NCBI GenBank assembly: GCA_022925895.1
Contig: JAKSYS010000045.1
Coordinates: 1 to 64,000, forward strand
DNA: 64,000 nucleotides
Source of the DNA: Fragilaria crotonensis
Taxonomy: Eukaryota; Bacillariophyta; Fragilariophyceae; Fragilariales; Fragilariaceae
Direction: 5' to 3'
How positions within the stretch are numbered: the first letter of the stretch is position 1; each line of letters starts with the position of its first letter. The notes under the pieces are model-generated. The model saw nothing but the letters and a program-made list of their open reading frames with translations, ran no database searches and was not told where the DNA came from. Both the position numbers and the translations under genes were made by a program. This document shows positions 53,566 to 64,000 of this stretch, piece after piece.

Positions 53566-56500
53566 ATGCTGGAGAAATATCTAAGTCGAATACTAACATC
53601 CAAGTTTGAGAATGTGGTGGAAGATTTCGATGAGAAAGCCGTCAACGTTTCAGCTTGGAAGGGAGAAGTTTCGCTCCAGAACCTCATTCTCAAACAAACC
53701 GCCTTTGACGCCTTCAACGACAATGTTCCTGTCGATATCGTTTACGGAAAGATTGGAAAATTGGAGCTACGAATCCCGTGGAGCTCCTTGGGAACCAAGT
53801 CGTCGTCAATTATCCTTACGGACGTTTCACTAGTGATAGCGCCGAGAGAAGCCGTCGAATCGGCCGACCCTGAACAGAGACGCAACAAACAAACAAAGAA
53901 GACAGTGTCGAAGGAGGAAAGGATTCAAGCACTCCTGAATCCGAGGATTCTGCAGCATAGCATTGTTGCGAGCCACAAGAAGAATCGTTTGGCGCGATTT
54001 CTATCTTGGGTATCATCCAGTCTCTTTTCGAACCTATCCGTTACCATTCGAAACATTCATGTTCGCTATGAAGATCCTGGATCGTCGCTTGGGTTTGTGT
54101 GGAGCAATCACGTGTCGCCTTCGGCTTTCGCAATAGGCCTAACGCTACAACAATTTTCAGTTCAGACTACAAACATTGCTGACCAGGACAATGACAATGA
54201 CAGGTTAGCCAAGAACTACAAAGTCACGAGGAAGCTTGCAGCTGCCCATAAACTTGCCGTTTACTGGGATCACGAAGCTCCTCTCATTGCCGTGGTTGTA
54301 CGGCAAGAAACGGCGGCAACCGTCGCCAGGCAGTACGCGTCTGCAGCGCTACTGGTTATTGAGAACCAAGGAGACCATGCTCCGTCGAGAAGCATGGAAC
54401 AGTATCGGCAGAGTCATTCGTACATACTTCTCCCCATATCACCCTCACTTCAATTTAACCTTGTGGTGGCTGGCGCCTCTGCTGACAAACCTCGCCTCCC
54501 CCCGTCGACTGTCATTTTGTCATTGCCGCCATGTCGCATAGAAGTATCACGTACAGTTTTGGAAAATGTTGCCTACCTTCGAAAATCGTATGCCTATTGG
54601 AAGCAGTCCAAGGTGTCAGAGGAGTTGCATGAAACTCTTGAACAATTGAAAAGTATACGACCACCAGTCTCAACTATGGAAAACATCGGATTGTGGTGGC
54701 GTTATGCAATCGCAGCCACAATCATATTGGGAAGGTCAAATGGGCAGCGACGTCGCCGACGGGGTTGGAGTGCCTTGGCACATGCCATCTTAGACCGGCA
54801 GCAGTATGTTGCCTTGTATCGACTTTTTCAGACAGAAGGCGATATCGATACTGCGCACACGTCACTTTGCAAAATGGAAGAACAACTCGAAGTGGAAGAG
54901 ATAGCTTCGTTTCGATTAGCCGCTTACGAAGCGATGATCGACGTTCCCTTGCCAGATCCAAAGACAGAATCAAAGAGTTCAGACGCTGACGAAATAGTCC
55001 TGGAGATCGCCTCTGGGACACTGTCGTCGAAAGGTCGGAGAAGCATGATGATAGACGCCATCCGGATATTGAAGGAGGGAAGGAACGTAGCAAGTAAAGA
55101 CCAATGCGTATCAGAGGAACCAACAGCCGGAGAACAGGAGCCTTCTCTTCAATGGAAAACATCTCTGTTCTGTCCTGAAATGTCGTTACAAGTAAACGCT
55201 CGAAATTCGAGCCATGCCTTGAAGCCAATTGCGCGATTATCCTTCGCCTGTATCCAACGTCAGTACCTAAGGCAAGATGGTTCTTGGGAGCTTGATGCTA
55301 CGGTTGCAGCGGTCAAGTTGATAGACATGGGCGTGAGGGGATCGGTGTACCCAACTCTTATCGGCTCTAAACCATCGATGGATCTCGATGCCGAGGAGAA
55401 CGACGATGATTTTGTGGTTGTCAGTGGACAACGATTCCGTCGTTGCGTTCAGGTGCAGGTTCAACGCACTTTCACTCGTTTTCAAGACTGCATTGGCTCG
55501 TCCACTCATTCGATCCTGCGCCTTCAACCACTAGAAGTTGTGTTCTCAGCGAACGCGGTCGAACGATTGACAGCGCTGTTCTCTCCTATTCGAACGCCGG
55601 AGCTGGCTGGTGACTATGAACGAATGTCAAGTGTAGTCTCAAAATGGCGAGAAACGCAACGTCAGAGATTGTTGCAAGCCCTTGCCCACAGGCGGAAACA
55701 GATCACTGTGGATCTCGACATCGCAGCTCCTGTTATCATGATACCCGAGGAAATGAATCGAGGTGACTCTGCCGGCGAAATGCTGGTGGTTGACTTGGGT
55801 CGCGTGCAACTCCGCAATGTCAAACATGATGATTCCTTTGATGATGTGTGGAGCTTGATACTCAGTGACATGCAGGTTCAAAATTCCAGATATTTATCCC
55901 AAAGCGATCTAAGTAAGAGATCCCTCAAGCAACAGATCATTGAACCATTCTCCTTGGAATTCAAAATTTCGACAAGTATTGTGTTGCGTCAGAAGAAGGC
56001 GCACACTTCAAATTCTACCAGCGTCGTCATCGACGCATCTCTTCCTCGCATTGTCTTTAACTTGAAAACTTCATCGATAAGGCTGATGTCGCGCCTTCAA
56101 AGGCAGCGAACGTTGGCGAAGCGACCCTTGACGAGGCCATCACTGAGTGCGCAACAAAACTCTTCCTTCCGCACTGGCCTTCGTCCAGCCGCCATTCAGC
56201 GTATAAAGAGAGTTGACGAGGGGTCCACCCACCGACTACGCCCTTCAAGTCATTTCGAATTTGTGTTCTCAGCTCCTATCATGGTTATCAAACTTGAAAA
56301 TGACGTGGATGGACGCTCGTCTGAAGAGGTACCTTCTGTATCGACCCCGCTCGTCAATTTAGCATTTAGAGGGATCGGCGGGGCGTTTGATAAGAAGGTC
56401 AATACCGATGGGTCGGCCACGACTAAGTTTATGGCTAAAATGAAGGCTCTTGAGGCTGTCGACCTCTACCAACAAGCAGGACCCAGCTTTGCGCTGCTTC

Positions 56501-59500
56501 TATCGTCAGTTCGACCTTCGGCCATGCCGAACGTCGCCCTGCATACTCTAGCTGAACTGCCCGAAGAACTTGTTCACCCTCACATCAAAACTGATCTGGT
56601 GTCCTTGACGTATGAAGTTCAAATAAGCCCATCGGGTAATCAGTCTGAGCAGCTAGTCGGAAAGAGGAGCAGCATTTCAATCAAGTTCCACCAGCTTTTT
56701 GTTGAATGGAATCCTGAGACTCTCGCAGCAATTCACAAAGCAATGCGCGCTGCGCCACTGGAGGGAGCAATTGGCTCTGCAGCCGTATCTTCCGGCGAAG
56801 GTGCTGAGCAAATCTCTGAATGCGATTCCGATGACGAGTTCTTTGACACCTTCGAATACGGTGTAGAGTCATTCTGCTCGGCTTCGGAGATGAAAGATGA
56901 TCACAGCTCTGTCCTGATATCAGAAATATCATCAACGCACTCATCTCCAATACCCGATGTCGAAATCGAGGAGGACCGCTTTCTCCTCCATAGCCCTACT
57001 GAACAGAGGTCGGCATTGAGTCCCATCTGGAGTGGCGGCAGCCCCACCATGTTGCGGATGAAACCTACATTGCAAACTGTACTTGCTCAACAGCTATCTC
57101 CAAGTCGACACGCACTTGCCCACATTGAGGAAAATCACGACCTCATTGTCGAAGCACCTGTACACGAGCCGTTTGAGTTGTCCTTTGCTCTGTCAACGTT
57201 GCAGGTGTCTTTCAATAAAGAAACTCGCCATCGACGCCTCATCATCGCCGAAATGGATAGCACTTCGATAAGGTATTCTACGAGACAGGAAGGAGGGTCA
57301 AAAACTGTGGCAAGGATCGGTAACCTTGTCTTCACGGATCCTTCATTTTCAGACGGCACGACTCTTTACAACCAGATTTTGGGCCTGAAGTCGGATGGGA
57401 TTTCCTCCAACAAAACTGAGTCATCACTATTAGAGTTGACATTCATCGCAAACAATGCTGAGAGAAGATTTGAATCAGGTCTCCCGAGTCGCCTTTTCTT
57501 GGAAACGCAAGCTAGTTACGATCAAGACTATCATGAAGATGGAGTGACAATAAACACCGACACAGGCGAGATCAGAGGATGCAACTATTACGTAGACATT
57601 GCGTTCAGCCCGATGCGATTCGTGTATCTTCAGCAACTTTGGTTTGAGATCATCGATTATTTTTTCGAAGGAATCACGGGCTATGAGGTATGGGGCAACA
57701 CGCGCCCGAATCTAGAGCCATCTATGGAGGTTTTTCACACCAGTGATCCACGCGAGAGCCCGATGAACGAGCGAAGAACGCCCAATTTGCCTGGAGCGGA
57801 GGCGGAGGGCATCAGCTTCACATGCTTCAAAATCTCGTTGGCGTCGCCCGAGGTGCTTTTGCCGATCAAGTACAATTCACCCCATTTTATCCGATTCACC
57901 AGCGACTCCCTTGACGTTTCAAACTTTTACAGCAATCGTGTGAATCAAGTTTGCGACGCGGACCTTTCATCTGGTGAGCGCGTGCAGTGGTATAACAACT
58001 GTTCGATGCATTTTCGCCACATCAGGTTCCAAAGCTGGAGTGGCGCGGACCTAACATTAGGACGCGATGGCACCAGCCAAAATCCTGACATCGGAATTCA
58101 AATGATCTGGCCATCGGGACCGACTAGACAAATGGTAGCCCCCAAATGGACAGTGCGTTGCGACATCGATGAGATTAATCTTTCCCTGCGAAGTGAAGAC
58201 TACGCTTTGTTTCAGCACGTCATTCTGTACAATATTGGCGAGCCTTCTCGTCACCTCGACGAATGGATACGATTCCAGGAGATGTCGTCATCCGAGCTCC
58301 AGGCATACAAGGCAAAGATCATGGTCCACTATGGGTACGATAAGAAGGATGCAGAGCCCTCGACGTTCGACGTCGAGATTTTGGCGCCCTTGCTACTCTT
58401 CAATCTTGTGGGCGAAACACCTCACAAGCAGATAATCGCTCAGGCCATGTGCCTGAACTTGTCGTGGAAAATGCAAAGACTTCGTGATCTCGTGTCGCGA
58501 CAGCACCTTGTCAGCAATGTTGTGCTGGTCAAGCCTTTGGGTGAAGGAGATACGAAGCGTGCTTTACCCCTCTTGCTCCCCACAAAGCGGGGTACCGCAC
58601 GTGACGGCCGCCCCGACGTTGTGTACACCTCAACAACAAATCCTACAGGGGAAAATGTGAAAACATTAGAAGTAATCGATGCTGGTATCAATCTCACCTA
58701 CCCAGCGTGGATGGACGCCTTTTCTTTCTTCTCGAACTTGGATGAGCCAACAGTGATGACCAAGTTCGAGGTACAGAATTCGGTCCAAATTGGTGACAGG
58801 TGGTACTCCATGAGTTCACAAAAGGAGAAAGGCGCGGCACCTGACGAAGCCAGCAACGATGGCGTTGGGTGGGCTGCTAGTCCCACAAGCCCGACCATAA
58901 GTCAGACGTCTCAATTCAGGCTCTTGCTGGAATCACCGAGAATTGTTCTTGAATCGGAGGATGATGGCAACAGCGTGATTCTCCACATGGATCGCATTGA
59001 CAGCCTTCAGAGCAATGATGCTGCGACGCAGTCATCTACGAGAACCATCTTTATTCATGACCTCGAGCTCTACACCGTGACAAGCAGCGGCGCAAACCGT
59101 GACTCATACTCAGTGGAGAATTCCTTGATAAGTCCATGGAGTTTTCTTGGTCGCATTCAAACTTTGAACACCGAGGGGAGGCCAGATTGTACGTCACAAT
59201 CTATTCAAGTTGCCGCGGAAGTGTTCAAGGCCAGAGCAGCCTACTCTGACATGATCGTCGCCATTAACGTTGCCCGCCAGCTCATGAAAGACATCGACAT
59301 GTATCAAGATCGACAGAAAAGCAATGCAAAACGCCAGGTAAGGACCTCAAGTGTCAACAAGTCACCCCTTGAAGCAAGAGATGGTCCGAAACTATCCAGG
59401 CAATGCTCGATCCATGTTGATGGATTCCAGATTTTGGTCGTGGATGACAGCATGCGACATTTCGCGAATTCTCAAGAGCTGGTTTCCTTTTCTCTTGGCC

Positions 59501-62500
59501 AAATAGTCTTCCTGCGCGAGGACTTTCACGATGTGCGCTTATTGAAATTCAAATGTGGAATCACTTATCCCAACGCAACATCATGTCCAGGAACTCTGTT
59601 GGTGCTTCTGGTGTCCAATATGGAGTTGGTTGATTACCTGCAGGCACCGGGATCCCGCTTTCGCGTTGCAGCAACCACACGGTACAATAGCTCTGCTTTT
59701 CCGTCACAGTCAATCAATTCCGATCGGTTGTTTGAGTTGCATTTGTATTCTACTACTGGAAATTCTTCTTCGGGTTACGAGCCGTCTCCGAATCTCATTC
59801 GAACGCTGTCTCGATGCACCGCACTGCCTGCTGACGAATGCGAATGGCCCCTTGCGTATGAGAACCTCTTATTCCATGGGGTGTCGCGCAATCTGAAGGT
59901 AGAAGTGCAATCCTTCGCCATGCAATGGAATCCTTCGACTGTGATTGCCCTACAGAGGTTTCTAGGTCGTTTATCGAAGGAAATGTCCATGAAGCCGAAT
60001 GCAGAAGAGATGACAGGAAAGCCGCGCTATGTCAAACAGGATAGTCGTGATGTCCAAGAAGCCAATCGCAACTTATCGCCGGATAAACTTGATATCCCAA
60101 TGGAAGTTGTCTTTTCGATGAAGAGTCTATCGGTCTGTCTGAACAAGGAGCACCAAAACAGGCGCCTGTTGAAGGCCATTCTGTCAGACATTAGAGTAGC
60201 AATGACGATTGACGCTAATGCCAACTCAACATTCATCGGTGGCGTTCATGACGTGCAAGCTTGGGACGAAGATACTTACGCATCATTGTGCATCCTTGAA
60301 GAGAACCGATCTGCACTGAGAGTGATGAGGGACTCAGACAGCACATCTGGTGGTAACGAATTCTCTTTCCTCACCTTCCAGTACTCTACCTATTCGAATG
60401 ACAGAGGTGCTGTCGTTGATGACCTGCCGACTTGGATAGTGGCGAAGCTTGAAGATTCGAGCGGTCAGGGCATCGACGATTATCTCAGCATATCCATCGC
60501 CTCGGTTCAGCTCACTTACATTCGCGGGCGGGCAGAAGAATTAGCTGACTTTTTGACCAATGGGCTGCCCGGGAAGGGTATGGGATTGACGTCGAGCGCG
60601 GCGAAGGGTTTCATTAACAAGCGAATCCAAACCAGAAGCTTCTTAAATTTGGATATTGCGGCTCCAATTTTAAGGATCCCGGAACGCGAAGAGTCGGCGA
60701 ACGGTGTGACTCTCCATCTTGGAGACATGCAGCTTAGGACATGGTTTGAGCTTGGCGATGGGCAAGAGGGACTAGCGAATCAGCACTGGTGCAGAGCCCT
60801 TTCCGTCTCTGTTCTTGGCTTAGGCTGGAAAACCTATGGTGACCGCAAAGTCAAGCCCGATGAGGACTCGCCGATCGACCTATACTTCGACTTGCGGAAA
60901 CCTATGCACACGAGCAAAGCGAAGACGATGACGCTGCAAGGGCGACTGTCATTTGTTGTGATGCGGCTCAGGTATTCTGATTATCGCCTCCTACGGGCTA
61001 TATTCGCACACAACATAGGGAAGAAGGCTGACGTCTCAAAATGGGATAATGTTGAGAAGGCATACTGGATGGAAACGAGCGAAGAACGGGAAAGGTCTGA
61101 GAAAAGCAATGTCTTGTCGACAGACCAGAGAGTTGCATACTCATCTAGCGCAAGGTTTGTCCGCTATGGCCCGAAAGAGCGACCTGATCGGGAAAATTTC
61201 TCGCAGTCTGATGCTTTGGCTGCGAAAAACGAAGACAAAATAGTCGACTTCAGATTCAAGATGGATGGCGTCCACCTAACTCTCCACCGCGACGATGACA
61301 TTGACGCTGACATTACTTCCGATGTTCAGTTCAGTGCTGAATTCTGTTATGACGTGGTTCTCCTCAAATTGGAGAAAGTTGAGGTTTCGTTCTCCCTCAC
61401 TTCAGACGGTGATAGTTCCCTTAACATAACGTTGTCGCGGATTGGCCTGTATGACTTGGGAGACTTCGGAAGGCTCGCAAGAGAGCATTATTTCCTAAAA
61501 CTCGCTGCGCTGGAATCTTCCGACGGAAAGGAAGCGTTGCGTTCAAGTCTGAGAAGTCCATCGGCGTTCACCGTAATTGCTGAAGGCTATCCGTCCGTCG
61601 AGGCAGATGCGCATACGAGATGCCACGTTGATCCTCAGCTCGTTGTCACCGTGGATACCTGCCCATCTGCTGCTGTGGGTTCAATAGGCTCAAGCGACTT
61701 CGAAATAGAGCGAATGACGGTCGTGCGAATGGTGATAAACTATCTGAGCATAAATGCGATGATCAGACCTTTACGCGAAGTATCTTCTTTCGCCACATGT
61801 TCATGGTCGCGAAAGAGCGATGCCTCTACGCCAGGTGTTGTCTATGAGAGCTCAAACGAGCTAGTAGGAAAAGAAAACGAAAAACGGAAGAATAAAGCGT
61901 CAAGCTTCTGCTTCCAACTGAAACTTGTCGCCCATTACCCTCGGATCTTCTTTGTGGCTGATGAAAGCGACTCTCGTTCGCGTGCGCTGGTCTTACGGGG
62001 GTAAGGAACCATCTGTTTATGCCAGGTTGTGTATTGGGCTCTTGACTCACCCTTTCTTTCTTAGGCTCGCAGTTGTCAATGCCAGCATCTTTCAAGAATC
62101 CTCACGTCCAAAGGGTTCTTATGGTAAGGAAGTTACGCAAATGTTATCTCTCGATGCAAACCTGCAGAGCATGGAGAGCTTCATCAATCCAGATGTCAGT
62201 GTAGCATTGGGAAGGAGGCCCGATGGAACTTCACCGAAGGCTTCCTCTGACATTAGTTCCCTGGGTGTTGCTCTCATTCAACCCGTCACAGCTGGAATTG
62301 AGTTCCAGCAAACTTCGAAGGAGCGCTTCCCTACGATTCGATCGTTGAATCTTAATATGGAATCTGTATCTACCATGTTGAGCTTCGAGGACTTAGGTCT
62401 GATCAATCAAGTTGTCAAGCGTTGGTCGCCAGAAGGTAGACCTCCCCAGTCCCAGCAGCATGTTGAGTTCAAAAGACCAGAGCTGAAGGTCCTTGTGTTC

Positions 62501-64000
62501 GACGAAGTCTTTCACACCGCCCGACTTGGCCTGATGTTGAGGAAAAGCTTTGATGGTGTGGTTGTAGATCGCATTGAAAGATCATCTGGCCAGATCAAGG
62601 TCGGCGACAGATTGGTAATGATCAACGACACTGATGTTGCTGATTACTCCCTTCACGACATAGTCCAACTCCTATCGAAGACTCCGCGCCCGATGAATGT
62701 ACGCTTTATGCACACCCCAACCGCAAATTCAATGGAGAACAAGTCGCAGCTAAAAGAAGGCGTCATGCTACCACACATTATGGATGCAGGAGAAAGTGTG
62801 TCGGTTTCGCCATCGGATGGCAAGGCATCTCGATGGTACCAAATGCACTTTAAAATGGGCATGTCTAGTGGAATTGTTATCCAGCGCAGTCATGTTGGAG
62901 ACATTCCAGTTATAAGCTCTGTCAATCTTTCAGAGCTGTCAAGGGCGATTGCAGGTGTCAACGAGGCCACTCCTGGAGGGTTCCCCCCGCTTTCCCTTCC
63001 GGATCTGACAAGGGTGCCTCTGACTGGAACAGCTGTGATCGCTGTGAGTGGGTTGAAGTCTGTGGATATTGGGTTCGACGAAATGTCTAGAGTCTTGGAG
63101 GAGTTTGCGAAATCTAGCTCTTCTTCCGATTCCTACTCTGACAGCCACTTCTCTGCATACCCCATTTCGTTTGTCGAATTTACAGCAGAGGAATGGGGTT
63201 CGATTGATACATTCGATGCATGTATTTCCGGGGTGGCGCTGACATTTATTGACGACTTCCAAGGCAGGGATATGCCCCTCCTTCGAGGCAAAGCAGATTC
63301 AATCGAGTTACATTGTGATCGGGGTATAGGGCTTCAGACGGATAAAATCGATACAGCCACAGCGTCTGTATTTGGTACAATTGCTAGCGCTGCTGACGTC
63401 GCCACGTCGGAAGCACTACTAAACGATGCTGCTGCGGCGATCCGCAACATACACAATGAGCGCATTATCAAGGTGTCTGGATCGTACCAATCTGAAATGG
63501 ACTACTACCATCCTCGGATCGCTGTGTGGGAGCCTCTACTTGAGCCTTCTCAGCTCGCCATGAACTTAGTTTGGAAACCTGGCACGTCCAACGGTTCTCA
63601 GAAGAGACCCGGACAGGTTGCATTCGAGATCTCGGATCGTTTGGACACAGTCAAACGACAAACACGGCCTGGGCAACTCAAGGCTACAAATGCGGTTTCG
63701 CTAAATGTTACCGATGCGGCTGCGGAAGTCGTCGCCAGAACGCTACGCCAGTTCAGTAAATGGAGAGAAAACCTTTCCCTTGCGCAGCCCCTCGAAGATG
63801 AATGCCAGAAATCTCTCAGTCCGGAAAATAGAAGCAGCGCGACTTTTGGCACCACCGCGGATGGACGTAGCGCCGACGTTTTGGGCGAAGATAATGATAG
63901 CAGTGTTCGCATTGTTCCAAGTGTCAAGCGCGCTGCCGCAAGAGAAGCCGCACAGGCAGCCCTCGTCTTTGCGCAAAAGCGAGGATTGAATACACAGATG
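53566..64000 (+). CDS. VPS13: VPS13-family bridge-like lipid transfer protein, partial, with PDZ domain
   Basis: VPS13 proteins form long hydrophobic channels that move lipids between membranes at contact sites. The ATG at 53566 starts the chorein N-domain (MLEKYLSRILTSKFENVVED, then AVNVSAWKGEVSLQNLILK and VDIVYGKIGKLELRIPW). Exon 1 is one uninterrupted frame of 8.4 kb to 62000. A 64-bp intron (gtaagg...tttcttag) leads in phase to exon 2 at 62065, open to the window end. At least 3,450 residues are visible and the C-terminus is outside. The body shows repeating beta-rich segments such as LDIAAPVIMIPEE near 55720 and LDIAAPILRIPE near 60655. Near 62490-62710 a PDZ-like domain is embedded (LGLMLRKSFDGVVVDRI, GQIKVGDRLVMIND). 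Unlike many neighbours, no frame break occurs. Confidence 0.93.

Overview
This window is nuclear DNA of a photosynthetic stramenopile, most likely a diatom. Genes lie on both strands, each with its own flanks, and many have short GT-AG introns of about 60-280 bp. Four proteins (thioredoxin reductase subunit, adenylate kinase, YkgJ-like protein, MscS channel) begin with a signal peptide followed by a phenylalanine motif (GF, LAF, LAF, IAF), the usual plastid address in algae with red-derived complex plastids. A type III metacaspase, a DFN-type kinase and a Ty1/copia element also fit. No species can be named.

Layout. 0.2-5.2 kb: a frame-broken gene with PDZ-like, ankyrin-like and CCCH zinc-finger pieces. 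5.9-6.4 kb: a tiny three-exon gene for complex III subunit 8. 7.1-8.8 kb: a secreted or membrane-anchored repeat protein. 8.9-11.2 kb (-): the pre-mRNA endonuclease CPSF73. 11.8-12.7 kb (-): ribosomal protein uL13/L13a. 13.6-13.8 kb (-): a small secreted peptide. 14.5-16.6 kb (-): a START-like lipid-binding protein. 17.1-25.2 kb: a copia retrotransposon on the minus strand with about 99% identical LTRs, a target duplication and a broken RT/RNase H. 25.6-26.7 kb (-): metacaspase. 27.2-28.0 kb (-): YkgJ-family protein. 28.9-30.1 kb: Rab-like GTPase. 30.3-33.1 kb (-): M1 aminopeptidase, sharing an upstream region with galactonolactone dehydrogenase (33.7-35.6 kb). 36.0-38.5 kb (-): class C GPCR. 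39.2-40.2 kb: a dead partial copy of the galactonolactone dehydrogenase gene. 40.3-41.7 kb (-): MscS channel. 42.5-43.4 kb: Cys-rich protein. 43.5-45.4 kb (-): DFN kinase. 46.4-48.1 kb: SERINC. 48.4-49.6 kb (-): VPS26. 50.1-51.5 kb: plastid adenylate kinase. 51.6-52.3 kb (-): FTR catalytic subunit. 53.6 kb to the end: a giant VPS13 gene with an embedded PDZ domain, cut by the window edge.

Two features run through the whole window. First, many conserved and presumably essential genes (CPSF73, uL13, VPS26, aminopeptidase, kinase, adenylate kinase) carry single-base frame shifts, often at homopolymers. I read these mainly as consensus errors, because restoring frame gives full family matches. 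VPS13 stays open for 8.4 kb. Second, the spacers are rich in short GTAC-containing palindromes. The genes do not form a pathway; the neighbours are ordinary housekeeping, trafficking, plastid and signalling genes.
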